A stretch of DNA of 64,000 bases from Akkermansia muciniphila (GCA_945874145.1 CAMCFN010000016.1:1-64000), one strand, 5' to 3'; shown: positions 36,302 through 45,053, counted from the first letter of the stretch. Program-made: numbers and translations. Notes: generated from the sequence alone by a model not told the origin.

Positions 36302-37711
36302 TCAGGCCATCACATCCGTGATCGCCTTCCCGTAGCTGATGGGCACGGGGCGCTTGAGCGTGTCCCGCACTTCCGTGTGCGGGTCGATACCCAGCAGGTG
36401 ATAGATCGTCGCGGCGAGGTCGTCGGGCTTCACGGGCTTGTCAGCGGGATACTCGCCGTGCTTGTCGGAAGCGCCATAGACGAAGCCCTTCTTCACTCCC
36501 GCACCTGCCAGCAACGCGGTGTAGCACTGCGGCCAGTGGTCGCGGCTGACGTTGGCGTTGATGCGGGGCGTGCGGCCAAACTCCCCGACCCAGACCACGA
36601 GCGTGTCCTTCAACATGCCGCGTGTTTCCAAATCGTTGAGCAGCGTCGGCAGGGTCTGATCCGTGATGGGCAGGTGGCGCTTCTCGATGATGGGGAACAT
36701 CCGCGTGTTGTCGAAGCCATGCGTGTCCCAGCCGCCGTCGGTGGTGCTGCGGCCGCCGATGCTCTCGGAGAAATAGACCTGCACAAACTTCACGCCAGAT
36801 TCGACCAACCGCCGTGCTAGCAGGCAGCTCTGGCCGTAGGGCGTGCGGCCATAGGCATCCCGCACGGCGGCGGGTTCACGGTCCAGGCTGAAGGCCTCGC
36901 GAAGCTTCGTGGAGTGCAGCATCGCCAGCGCCTTGTCGTAGTAGGCGTCGATGCCCTGCGCGGCGGCGGAGTAGTCCAGCAGGCGCGATTGGGCGTCCAC
37001 GACCTTTTGCAGCTCCCGCCGCGAGGCGAGCCGGTCGTAAGTCAGGTTGGCCGGCAGGCTGAGTTCCGGCAGGCCGAAACCCGGCTCACTGGGGTCGCGC
37101 AGCACGAGCAGCGGATCGTGAATCTTGCCGAGGAAGCTCCCGTGCTGGCCCGGGGTGATCGAGCCGTCCGAAACCGAATAGGGAAACGCGGCGAAGGTGG
37201 GCAGCTCCGGATCTTTCCCCGGAGCCAACCGATCCACGACGGAACCGTAGGCAGGGAACAAATCAATCGAGTCCTTGAGCCGCTGGTCATCCGTGGCCGG
37301 CGCGTGGCCGGAGAGCGCGTAGTAGCCCGCCGAGTTGTGGTTCTTCATCGTGTGATGCATGGACCGGATCAAGCAGACCTTGTCCATCACCTTGGCCGTG
37401 CGCGGGAGCAGTGAGTTGACCTGGATGCCATCCGCGTTGGAAGCCATCGGCTGGTGTGGCCCGCGGATGCCCTCGGGCGCGTTGGGCTTCATGTCGAAGG
37501 TCTCGAGATGGCTGGGGCCGCCCCACTGGAAAAGGAAGATGACCGACTTGGCGCGCGCAATGGGATGCTTGCCGCCCTTGGCCTCCGCCGCGAGGAGCTT
37601 GGGCAAGGACATGCCGAACATGCCCATGCCGCCGACTTGCAGCAGACGGCGGCGGGTGAGCTGGGCATTAAGCTGCGGCGTGCAGGCGGAGGTGAGGGTG
37701 AAAGGTTTCAT
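36302..37711 (-). CDS. DUF1501 family exported protein (alkaline-phosphatase-like fold)
   Basis: 469 residues from ATG 37711. A twin-arginine type leader (AQLTRRRLLQVGGMGMFGMSL) shows export. The body contains FLFQWGGPSHLETFDMKP, MRSMHHTMKNHNSAGY-like SMHHTMKNHNSAGYYA, GGWDTHGFDN, WVGEFGRTPRIN and RDHWPQCYTALLAGAGVKKG, the DUF1501 hallmark residues. This family is normally coupled to DUF1549/DUF1553 (PSD1) proteins in Planctomycetota and Verrucomicrobiota. Here its start overlaps the stop codon of a PIN-type toxin gene by 4 bases, and PSD1 is one module further upstream. Confidence 0.93.
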   Translation of the reverse strand: MKPFTLTSACTPQLNAQLTRRRLLQVGGMGMFGMSLPKLLAAEAKGGKHPIARAKSVIFLFQWGGPSHLETFDMKPNAPEGIRGPHQPMASNADGIQVNSLLPRTAKVMDKVCLIRSMHHTMKNHNSAGYYALSGHAPATDDQRLKDSIDLFPAYGSVVDRLAPGKDPELPTFAAFPYSVSDGSITPGQHGSFLGKIHDPLLVLRDPSEPGFGLPELSLPANLTYDRLASRRELQKVVDAQSRLLDYSAAAQGIDAYYDKALAMLHSTKLREAFSLDREPAAVRDAYGRTPYGQSCLLARRLVESGVKFVQVYFSESIGGRSTTDGGWDTHGFDNTRMFPIIEKRHLPITDQTLPTLLNDLETRGMLKDTLVVWVGEFGRTPRINANVSRDHWPQCYTALLAGAGVKKGFVYGASDKHGEYPADKPVKPDDLAATIYHLLGIDPHTEVRDTLKRPVPISYGKAITDVMA

Positions 37712-38175
37712 GTGGGCTGGGCCGGCGCCTCGCCAGCCAGTTGTAAAATTTTCAGGCGCAGCTCGGCACTTGCGTGAAAGCCCTGCGCTTCTAGTTTGTC
37801 CAACAACGGACGCACGAGGGGAATCACCCCCTTGCTCTTGGCCCGCAGCAGCAAACCGCCGGTGCCGAGGCAACGTAGCTTCATCCGTTCCGCCACCGCC
37901 CGGGCTTTGCGTTCGTCGAGGATGATTTCGCAGCCCAACTCCCGCGCCAGCGCCACGGCTTCAGCCTCGCCATCGTCCAAGGAAAGCTGCAACGCATCCA
38001 CTAAGGCCTCGTCCTGAGGAGCCAGCACCCGCAGCCACGAGATGGCCCGGCCGAACTCCCGCTGCACTTCCGGCGGGATGTAAATGGTGTCGAACACCGA
38101 CGGCAACAACTGCAACTCCCCGGCACGCTCCAACCCAATCAGACAAGTGCTGTCGGTGACAACGACCACCCTCAT
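37708..38175 (-). CDS. PIN-like DUF3368 toxin of a type II toxin-antitoxin system
   Basis: 155 residues. The PIN fold shows VVVVTDSTCLIGLERAG (first acidic residue), EVQREFG, LDDGEAEAVALARELG (acidic pair) and ILDERKARAVAERM (further acidic residue), then LGTGGLLLRAKSKG, the order of DUF3368. It probably cleaves RNA. It is preceded by a UPF0175 antitoxin gene with a 4-base overlap, and its stop overlaps the next gene's start (DUF1501) by 4 bases. Confidence 0.9.
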   Translation of the reverse strand: MRVVVVTDSTCLIGLERAGELQLLPSVFDTIYIPPEVQREFGRAISWLRVLAPQDEALVDALQLSLDDGEAEAVALARELGCEIILDERKARAVAERMKLRCLGTGGLLLRAKSKGVIPLVRPLLDKLEAQGFHASAELRLKILQLAGEAPAQPT

Positions 38176-38399
38176 GGGGACAGTTCGCGCTCCAATTCTT
38201 CTGCCGGGTAGTTCATGACCGGGATGTGGTGCCGCCCCAGCACCTCCATGAACGCGCGCTTGGAATGCCCTGCCACCTTCGCCGCCTGTCCCAAGGTGAG
38301 CCGGCCCATTTCAAAGCCTTTCAAAGCCATGAACAAGCGGGCCTCCTCCGGCCCCAAACTCAAAGGCAGCTCGACTCTTAGTTCAGAGGTGCTGATCAT
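38172..38399 (-). CDS. UPF0175 family antitoxin
   Basis: 75 residues from ATG 38399. GRLTLGQAAKVAGHSKRAFM followed by EVLGRHHIPVMNYPAEELERE is the UPF0175 signature: a small helix-turn-helix then a toxin-contacting tail. Its stop overlaps the toxin start by 4 bases, the standard antitoxin-first order. It is 41 bases downstream of the PSD1 gene stop and therefore inside the PSD1-DUF1501 transcription unit. It would repress its promoter and neutralise the PIN toxin. Confidence 0.92.
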   Translation of the reverse strand: MISTSELRVELPLSLGPEEARLFMALKGFEMGRLTLGQAAKVAGHSKRAFMEVLGRHHIPVMNYPAEELERELSP

Positions 38400-38440
38400 A
38401 TCGGCAGCATATTGTGAAGCGGCGGTTACGGCAAGCAGCG

Positions 38441-40678
38441 CTACCGCCGCAGCACAAATTCCTTCGCGTTCATCAGCCCCCACAGCACGTCTTCGACGCC
38501 GGCGCGGCGGTCCGTGGCCTTTTCGATGTGCGCCAAAGTCTTGGCCAGCTCGGCCTCGCTGGGCGGGCGGGTGAGCGCGGTCCAGTAGAGCTCTTCGACG
38601 ATGGCGCGGTTGGGCCGGCCGGAGTCGAGCAACGCGGCGATGCGGTTGTCCGATTGCGTGAGCAGCTCGTTCACCGAGGGGCCGGAAATCATCTGGAAGG
38701 CCTGGCTCATCGTCGTCTCCGTGGAGCGCTCGCACTCGCAGGTGGTCAGGCGCGGCGGCTTGCCGAAGACGCTCATGAACAGGTCGGGCGAAAGCTGGAC
38801 GCGGCGGCCTCGACGACCTTCAAGTCGTGCGCCGGGCAGCTCGGCGGCGCGCGTGCCGGTGGGGAAATTGCGGAACTCCGGGGTCACCCCCGCCACCTGA
38901 TGCAGCGTGTCGAACAACTGCTCCGCGCCCAGCCGGCGCACGAGCGAACGTGAATAGTTCGATGCGTCCTCGCGGTTCGTCTCGTTCGGCTCGCTCACGG
39001 TCTGGTAGGCGCGCGACGCCATGATGAGCCGGATCAGATGGCGCAGGTCGAAACCGCTCTTCACGAACTCAGCAGTCAATGCGTCCAGCAGCGCGGGATG
39101 CGAGGGCGGGTTCGTCGCGCGGAAGTCGTCAATCGGGTCCACGATGCCCCGGCCCATGAGGTGGAACCAGATGCGGTTCACCTGCGCGCGGGCGAAGAGC
39201 GGATTCTCCGGGCGGGTCATCCAGGCCGCGAGCGCCTCCAGTTCGTCCTGCCGGGCGAAGTCCTGTTTGGGCGCTCCGAGGAAGCGCGGCTCGGCCGGCT
39301 GCTCGGTGCGAGGATTGGTCACGCTGCCCTTGCGGGCGAGGTAAACGATTTGCTCGCCAATGAACTCGTGCTTGTCGTTTTTGTCCCGGCGGTCGTTGCG
39401 GAGAATCTTGTAGTCGAGCCGGGCGAAGAGCGCGGCCCAATCGTAGTAATCATCCTGCGTCCAGCGGTCGAACGGATGGTTGTGGCACTGCGCACACTGG
39501 AGCCGGGTGCCGAGGAAGACCTGTGCCACCGCTTCCGCGCGCAGCACGGGCGTGCGGTTCGCGCGGTAGAAATTGGCTTCAGGGTTGGCGTAGGTGCTGC
39601 CCCGCGCGGCGATGAGCTCGCGGACGAACTGGTCCATCGGCTGGTGCCGCGCAAGACTGTTCCGAATCCAGTGGTGGAAGTCCTGCATGCCCTTGGCATC
39701 AAGTGATTTCTCCTCCACGCGCAGCAGGTCCGCCCACTTCAAGGCCCAGAAGCCGGCGAACTCGGGGCGCTCCAGCAGTTCGTCAACGAGCGCGGCGCGC
39801 TTGCCGGTCGGCGCTCCCCGGCCAACGAATTTCAGCGCCTCTTCCACCGTGGGCAGGATGCCCAGCAGATCCAGGTAAGCGCGGCGCAGAAACACCTCGT
39901 CGCTCGCCAGCTCGCTGGGGTTCATCCGCAGCGTGCGGAGCTTGGCGAAGACGTGCTCGTCGATGAAGTTGTGCGGCCGAGTGTTGGCCCACTGGAAATC
40001 CGGGCGCGCGGGCACAAACGCCAGCCGCACGGGTTCTTGCAGGCGGAGGAACCGCGCCAGCACGGTCGTCTCGCCAAATTCCTTCCGTGTCACCTTGCCC
40101 TGCACGGACACGTCCGCGACTGCGACGTTCACGACTTCGTAACACGCGATGGGTGTCACGTCCCGCACCGAGCCATCGGAGAAAGTGGCTTGGACCTGAA
40201 GCTGCACCGACTCGGCCGGCGGGGTGAGAAACTGCTCGCGGGGTGTCACCTCCAGCTTCACCAGTGTGGGCGCGCCAACGGACTTGCGCGGAGCGCCTTC
40301 GGCGATCCACTCCCGCAGCGTGCGGTATTCCCAGGAGTCGCGGTCGAAGCGCTTGCCGCCCTCGTGCGCGACCGCCTGTGTGGCCTTGAGCAGCAGCAGG
40401 CTTTCGTCGGGGGCCACCACGTCCACGCGCCGGCCGAACTGATCACGCACCAACGCGGCGTGGTCGTAACTGAGATCGTCGCCCCGCAACGAGAGCTTGA
40501 ACCCGCCCTTGCCCGTGGCGTTGCCGTGGCAGGTGCCGAGATTGCAACCGGCCTTGGAGAGCACCGCCGACACGTCGGTCTGGAAGTTGACTCCCGCGCG
40601 GGCGGGGTTGAGGCAAACTAGCATCGCCAACGCCGCAATAGGCGAGCCTAGCAGACGTGCGGTGCCGGAGGAAATCAC
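38441..40678 (-). CDS. PSD1 protein with DUF1549 and DUF1553 domains
   Basis: 745 residues. After a signal peptide (AALAMLVCLNPARA) an N-terminal Cys-rich segment AGCNLGTCHGNATGKGGFKLS resembles the cytochrome-like motif of PSCyt proteins. A bacterial Ig-like stretch with FSDGSVRDVTP follows. DUF1549 holds FLRRAYLDLLGILPTVEE and ERPEFAGFWALKWADLLR, with the c-type heme-like QCAQCHNHPFDRW. DUF1553 holds NPLFARAQVNRIWFHLMGRGIVDP and LTQSDNRI-type C-terminus. These exported proteins are typical of PVC bacteria; function unproven, often proposed in polysaccharide use. Upstream gene of the TA/DUF1501 unit. Confidence 0.93.
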   Translation of the reverse strand: MISSGTARLLGSPIAALAMLVCLNPARAGVNFQTDVSAVLSKAGCNLGTCHGNATGKGGFKLSLRGDDLSYDHAALVRDQFGRRVDVVAPDESLLLLKATQAVAHEGGKRFDRDSWEYRTLREWIAEGAPRKSVGAPTLVKLEVTPREQFLTPPAESVQLQVQATFSDGSVRDVTPIACYEVVNVAVADVSVQGKVTRKEFGETTVLARFLRLQEPVRLAFVPARPDFQWANTRPHNFIDEHVFAKLRTLRMNPSELASDEVFLRRAYLDLLGILPTVEEALKFVGRGAPTGKRAALVDELLERPEFAGFWALKWADLLRVEEKSLDAKGMQDFHHWIRNSLARHQPMDQFVRELIAARGSTYANPEANFYRANRTPVLRAEAVAQVFLGTRLQCAQCHNHPFDRWTQDDYYDWAALFARLDYKILRNDRRDKNDKHEFIGEQIVYLARKGSVTNPRTEQPAEPRFLGAPKQDFARQDELEALAAWMTRPENPLFARAQVNRIWFHLMGRGIVDPIDDFRATNPPSHPALLDALTAEFVKSGFDLRHLIRLIMASRAYQTVSEPNETNREDASNYSRSLVRRLGAEQLFDTLHQVAGVTPEFRNFPTGTRAAELPGARLEGRRGRRVQLSPDLFMSVFGKPPRLTTCECERSTETTMSQAFQMISGPSVNELLTQSDNRIAALLDSGRPNRAIVEELYWTALTRPPSEAELAKTLAHIEKATDRRAGVEDVLWGLMNAKEFVLRR

Positions 40679-40735
40679 GTTGTCAGCCTAGTTCAGCGGG
40701 TGCCGCATGGGAAGCGCGCTTTGGCGCTGACGCGC

Positions 40736-42049
40736 TCAGGTCTTGGGTTTGTTCAAGTGAAAGGTGACGGCGCGCATCGGCGCGACGGTCGGATACTTGG
40801 CCAGCAAGTCCTCCAGCTTCATCAGAATCCAAGGCTGGTTGAGGCTGCCGCCGTTCTTGGTGAAGACCACGTCGTCGGCGATATGCACCGCCGCGTGCAG
40901 CGGCGTGCCGTCCGCGCGCAGGAAGAAGACCAGATCGCCGAACGTCGCCTCGGCCACCGGCGTGTAGTCTTGTTCCAGCTCTTTCCGCCAGACTTCGTCG
41001 TCGTGGTAGCGGTCGTCGGGCGGGTCGTTGAAAAAGTTCATCACGGTCCAGAAGCAGTCGGGCATCGGCGCGCCGGGCTTGCTGGGCGGGGATGGATACG
41101 TGTTGAGCCGCTTGCGTGCGAACGGCGGCATCACGTGCGCCACATCCACCGTGGCCCCGCCGGGCACTTTGCAGAGCGAATCCAGCAGCGGGGCAACGTC
41201 TTTCGCCCGACCACCCTTGGCCCAATAGGCAGTCATCGCCGCCACGTCGGAATCCGGCGTGACCCGCAGCTTCATCAGGAGGGTGGACTGGCGGGAGAGC
41301 GCCTTCACCAGCAGCCGGCGCTCGGGGATGCTCGGCATGCGGCTGAAGGCCTGCGGAATGTCGGAGAAGCACAACGACGCGCCACGTGGGTATGTGAGGT
41401 TTTTCACCATCGCCAAGGTCGCCGGGGACAGTCCGCTCGCACGGAACCACTCGTCCGCCGCACCGTTGCGGAACGTCGCCGGCCAGACGTGGAACTGGTT
41501 TTCCTCGCTCTCGGCCAGCACGGTGTAGATTTGGGTCCGCGCCCGGGAGTTGAGTTCCAGCATCAGGTCGTTCGGCGGGGCCACGAAGATGCCATTGGTC
41601 GAGCCCTGCCATTTGGAGGTGTCGGTGAGCGCAGCGCGTTGCGGCAGTGTCAGGTCGCAGGCGTTGAAGAACGCGGTAAGCTGGGCGCGCGAGTAGTTGA
41701 GGAAGTGCCAGCGCGTCGGCTCGAACTGCCGGTCATCCACGGGCACAAATTCGTCAGGCGGCTCGATGTTGATGCGGACGTATTCGGGCTGCCCCCACGG
41801 GCCAGGATCGCCTTTGAAAAACAGCTCGGACTCGCCCGCGACGGCCTTCGCAACAGGTGGAGCTATCGGCGCGGCGCGGCGCTCGGGCAGCCAGTGCATC
41901 AGTGCCAGCCCGATGAGCAACGCGAACTGGAGCAGGCACAAGCCGAACAGCCACCGGCTCGGCAGGTAGATGAGCACGCCCTCCTGTGGCCGCCCTTCAC
42001 CGGCTGGCGTTCCACCCTGATTTCCACCCGCCGATTTGTTCTCGTTCAT
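40736..42049 (-). CDS. Membrane-anchored protein with possible NlpC/P60-like C-terminus
   Basis: 437 residues. One N-terminal membrane helix (about 31-52, LFGLCLLQFALLIGLALMHW) separates a short cytoplasmic tail from a large exported part. The C-terminal ~110 residues contain MPDCFWTVMNFF (Cys332), ATFGDLVFFLRADG and LHAAVHIADDVVFTKNG (His385/His389), which match the order and spacing of the catalytic Cys and His in NlpC/P60 cysteine peptidases (DC...GDLVFF...H). The middle is unrecognised. It lies 57 bases upstream of PSD1 on the same strand and may head the PSD1 operon. The peptidase call is inference. Confidence 0.65.
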   Translation of the reverse strand: MNENKSAGGNQGGTPAGEGRPQEGVLIYLPSRWLFGLCLLQFALLIGLALMHWLPERRAAPIAPPVAKAVAGESELFFKGDPGPWGQPEYVRINIEPPDEFVPVDDRQFEPTRWHFLNYSRAQLTAFFNACDLTLPQRAALTDTSKWQGSTNGIFVAPPNDLMLELNSRARTQIYTVLAESEENQFHVWPATFRNGAADEWFRASGLSPATLAMVKNLTYPRGASLCFSDIPQAFSRMPSIPERRLLVKALSRQSTLLMKLRVTPDSDVAAMTAYWAKGGRAKDVAPLLDSLCKVPGGATVDVAHVMPPFARKRLNTYPSPPSKPGAPMPDCFWTVMNFFNDPPDDRYHDDEVWRKELEQDYTPVAEATFGDLVFFLRADGTPLHAAVHIADDVVFTKNGGSLNQPWILMKLEDLLAKYPTVAPMRAVTFHLNKPKT

Positions 42050-42122
42050 ACGAACCTTCCCGTTGCGGGCACGCCACGTGCCACCACAGCTAGGACGGGA
42101 TAAGCCGCGCGGAGGTTAAGGT

Positions 42123-42463
42123 CAAACGGAGTTTCCCCTGTCGTGGTGCGATCAAAACTGGAGAGGTCTGTGCGATCAAAACTGGAATCCGTGAGCTGAC
42201 CTGGCTGTTCTGCTGTGCTTAACGCACAACGTGTCCCTGCTTCAGCGGAGGATAAGGCTCTGCGGGGATGCAACCTGAGCGGGCCTCAAACCTGGCACAC
42301 GACAGGTGTCGTGCCGCATTGGCGGCCCGGTAGCCCTGCCGGGGCCAGTTCAAGGCGCAAAATCCATTTTTCCTCGCGTTCTGACTGTCTCAGGGGATTC
42401 CAACTTTGATCGCACACAGAATTCCAACTTTGTTTGCTACACGACACAAACGGAGTTTCCCCT
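42123..42463. mobile_element. Non-coding mini-element with TG...CA ends, inverted repeats and 17-bp flanking direct repeats
   Basis: Direct repeats CAAACGGAGTTTCCCCT flank the element at 42123-42139 and 42447-42463. Inside, TGTCGTG (42139-42145) and CACGACA (42440-42446) form inverted ends. Two direct copies of GTGCGATCAAAACTGGA (42146-42162, 42170-42186) near the left end face an inverted, 20-of-22 matching copy near the right end (42395-42416) plus a 12-base half copy (42421-42432). A central palindrome CACGACAGGTGTCGTG is at 42298-42313. No open frame of transposase size fits in ~310 bases. The multiple end repeats recall IS21-family ends; that is inference. Confidence 0.75.
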
Positions 42464-42501
42464 TGAGCCGCCGCCGTGCCGCCGCGATAACTCCCGCGCT
42501 G

Positions 42502-43782
42502 ATGAACATCTACGAAGAATTGCAGTGGCGTGGTCTCGTGGCGGATTGCACGGACGCGGTGGAACTCCAGAAGCAGCTCGCCTCGCGCCCGGTCACGCTT
42601 TATTGCGGCTTCGACCCAACGGCGGACTCGCTGCACGTCGGCTCGCTCGTGCCGCTGCTAGCACTGCGGCGCTTTCAGAATGCCGGGCATTGCCCCATCG
42701 CCGTCGCGGGTGGCGCGACCGGCAGCATCGGCGACCCCAGCGGCAAGACCGCCGAGCGCCAGCTCCTCACCAAGGAACAAATCTCCGCGAACGTGGAGGC
42801 CGTCCGTCCACAGCTCGCGCGGCTGCTGGACTTCACCCTCCAGCCCAACCGGGCCTCGCTGGTGGACAACGCCGACTGGACGGCGGGCATCAGTTTCCTC
42901 GATTTTCTCCGGGACATCGGGAAGCATTTCTCCGTGAACATGATGGTCGCCAAGGAGTCCGTCCGCGCCCGCATGGAGGACCGCGAGGTCGGCATCAGCT
43001 ACACCGAGTTCAGCTACATGCTGCTTCAGGCGTTTGACTTCTACGTGCTGGCCCGCGACCACGGCTGCGACCTGCAAATCGGGGGTTCCGACCAGTGGGG
43101 TAACATCACCGCCGGCACCGACCTCATCCGCAAGAAGCTCGGCCGGCCGGCGTGGGGCCTCACGCTCCCGCTCATCACCAAGGCCGACGGCACAAAGTTC
43201 GGCAAGACCGAGGCCGGCACCATCTGGCTGGATGCAAAAAAGACCAGCGTCTATCGCTTTTACCAGTTCTGGATCAACACAGCGGACAACGACGTCATCA
43301 AGTTCCTGAGATACTTCACGTTCCTCAGCCGGGAGGAAATCGAGGCGCTGGAACAAGCCCACGCCGCCAACCCCGGCGCGCGCGCCGCGCACCGGGCCCT
43401 GGCGAAATCCGTGACCGACCTGCTCCACGGCGAGCACGCGACGCAGGAGGCCATTCGCGCGAGCGAAGTGCTCTTTGGCGCGCCCCTGGATGGCATTTCG
43501 GAAGCCACGTTCAATGACATCGTCGGCGAAGTCCCTACCAAGCCGCTCGAAGCCGCGAAGCTGGCGGAGTCCGGCACTTCCCTCGTTGAACTGCTCGTCC
43601 ACGCCGGTCTTGGCCAGTCGAAGGGCCAGGCTCGCAAGGATGTGGAGGGCGGCGGCATCTACGTGAACAACGTCCGCGAGACCAATCAGCAGCGTATGCT
43701 TACCGCTGCTGATTTGCTCTTCGGAAAACACCTCCTCCTCCGCAAAGGCAAAAAGAACTACACCGTCCTGACGGTGCAGTGA
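42502..43782 (+). CDS. tyrS: Tyrosine--tRNA ligase
   Basis: 426 residues from ATG 42502. YCGFDPTADSLHVGSLVPLL has the HIGH-type HVGS motif; GSDQWGNITAG binds tyrosine; KADGTKFGKTEAGTIWLD has the KFGKT (KMSKS-type) loop. The C-terminal S4-like RNA-binding domain has GLGQSKGQARKDVEGGGIYVNN. Length and order match E. coli TyrS. The mini-element ends 39 bases before the start codon, so promoter or leader of this essential gene must lie within or next to it. Confidence 0.97.
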   Translation: MNIYEELQWRGLVADCTDAVELQKQLASRPVTLYCGFDPTADSLHVGSLVPLLALRRFQNAGHCPIAVAGGATGSIGDPSGKTAERQLLTKEQISANVEAVRPQLARLLDFTLQPNRASLVDNADWTAGISFLDFLRDIGKHFSVNMMVAKESVRARMEDREVGISYTEFSYMLLQAFDFYVLARDHGCDLQIGGSDQWGNITAGTDLIRKKLGRPAWGLTLPLITKADGTKFGKTEAGTIWLDAKKTSVYRFYQFWINTADNDVIKFLRYFTFLSREEIEALEQAHAANPGARAAHRALAKSVTDLLHGEHATQEAIRASEVLFGAPLDGISEATFNDIVGEVPTKPLEAAKLAESGTSLVELLVHAGLGQSKGQARKDVEGGGIYVNNVRETNQQRMLTAADLLFGKHLLLRKGKKNYTVLTVQ

Positions 43783-43846
43783 TCGGCCGCTTGGGGCCCT
43801 TGCGGCGCGGCTGAGTGCGGAGCGCCAGCCACAATACGTGGATGGG

Positions 43847-43861
43847 CCCCGCGTCGCGGGG
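43847..43861. terminator. GC hairpin between convergent tyrS and DUF6807 genes
   Basis: CCCCGCG, T, CGCGGGG forms a compact 7-bp stem between the two stop codons. No T-tract follows, so it is only a possible bidirectional terminator. Confidence 0.3.
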
Positions 43862-43892
43862 ATCGGCCGGCGGTTGCGGGCTGGCGTGGCCG

Positions 43893-44870
43893 CTACTTTT
43901 TCTTCCCGATCAAGTCCGGCAGATCTGTTTTTGCAAAAGCTTCCCAGCGCGTCTGCAAGGCCGCGCGCGCGGGCACCCCGTTGTGAACATAAATGGCGTA
44001 ACGCAGTTGCAGCGGCTGGCCCGGCTGCACCACACGAGGCGCGTCATGGGTGAAGGCCGCCCCCATCCACCCGTCGCTGCGGACGTGGAAAAACGTCGGG
44101 TGATTCGGATTCGCCGGATGATCGAGCAGCGTTGCGCCTTCAGTTTTGCCGGGCAGAACCGGCCCGGAGTAATCGCACCAGCGGGCGCGCTTCCAGAAAC
44201 AGCCATTGTCGCCCTGCTCGTCCACGTTGCCCTCGGAATTGCGGATGGTCCCGCCGCCATCGGCGATGCCAATGGTCTTCGCCATGCGCACGCCCACGAG
44301 GCCGAACGGGGTTTTGCCGAACGTGACCGGCGCGCCCTTGGCCTCAAAGCGCAGGTCCAGCACGAGCAAGGACTCGCCATTGGGCAGCGTCTCCCAACTC
44401 ACGCGCCGGCGCTCCTCGATGACCACGCGGCCTTGTTTGTCCAGCCAGTGATTGAAAATCGTGGCCGCAGCCGCAGCGTCGCCGTCCTCCAATTTTTCCA
44501 ACCGCTGCCCGATGATGCGGCCCTGGTTGGTGCCGCGATCCGCCCAGAAGCTCCAACCGTTCACATCGTGGTGCGAAACCCAGATGGAGTTGTGATGGCT
44601 GTGGCTGACGGGATCGTGCGGGTGCCCCATCCGCGTCACGGAGCGGCCGGAGGGGCCAAGGAGTGGAAAGATGAACGGGCGGTTCAATGTGGGACCAAAG
44701 TGCAGCCGCGCTCCTTCCGCGCCTTCGCGTTGGAAGGAGACTTGTTCGTAAGGCAATGGCAGCGCCTGCACCAGCGGGATGGGCTTGGCGTTGGGCAGCA
44801 GCACCTGCGCGGACGCGGCCAAAGCCGTCAGCAGGAGGGCGATGAGGGCGAGGATTTGCGGCTTGAACAT
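43893..44870 (-). CDS. Exported DUF6807 (PmoA-like) family protein
   Basis: 325 residues from ATG 44870 with a signal peptide (MFKPQILALIALLLTALAASAQ). HFGPTLNRPFIFPLLGPSGRSVTRMGHP, HHNSIWVSHHDVNGWSFW, and RWCDYSGPV/HPANPNHPTFFHVR-type segments match the protein family often named PmoA-like in PVC genomes, found next to sugar-processing genes. It is unrelated to true methane monooxygenase. Mature part is probably a beta-sandwich that binds or cleaves carbohydrate. Convergent with tyrS, divergent from the DUF6600 lipoprotein. Confidence 0.85.
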   Translation of the reverse strand: MFKPQILALIALLLTALAASAQVLLPNAKPIPLVQALPLPYEQVSFQREGAEGARLHFGPTLNRPFIFPLLGPSGRSVTRMGHPHDPVSHSHHNSIWVSHHDVNGWSFWADRGTNQGRIIGQRLEKLEDGDAAAAATIFNHWLDKQGRVVIEERRRVSWETLPNGESLLVLDLRFEAKGAPVTFGKTPFGLVGVRMAKTIGIADGGGTIRNSEGNVDEQGDNGCFWKRARWCDYSGPVLPGKTEGATLLDHPANPNHPTFFHVRSDGWMGAAFTHDAPRVVQPGQPLQLRYAIYVHNGVPARAALQTRWEAFAKTDLPDLIGKKK

Positions 44871-44955
44871 GGTCGCAGCAAACACAAGTTGCGGATGAGG
44901 AGCAAGCCATCGCAGGAGCGCTGAATAATACGCACACTTACTATGTCCATTAGCC

Positions 44956-44981
44956 AGCCGGCCACCTCAAGGTGGCCGGCT
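44956..44981. promoter_or_regulatory. Perfect 12-bp palindrome in the divergent DUF6807 / DUF6600 intergenic region
   Basis: AGCCGGCCACCT, CA, AGGTGGCCGGCT. It lies between two divergent start codons (44870 and 45054), so it is not an ordinary terminator; it might be an operator or a leader hairpin. A second smaller GC hairpin (CCCGGC...GCCGGG) lies just before 45054. I see no matched -10/-35. Confidence 0.4.
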
Positions 44982-45053
44982 TATGTGAGTCGGCCTGTAT
45001 AACATGAACTTGATCTGCCGCGCCCGGCTTGCGCCGGGGGTGGCTTTCTTCCA

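Noticed and set aside
42050-42501. Possible small protein genes in the gap before tyrS
   Set aside because: Frames there are short, differ in every direction, and run through the inverted repeats; no protein feature is recognisable.
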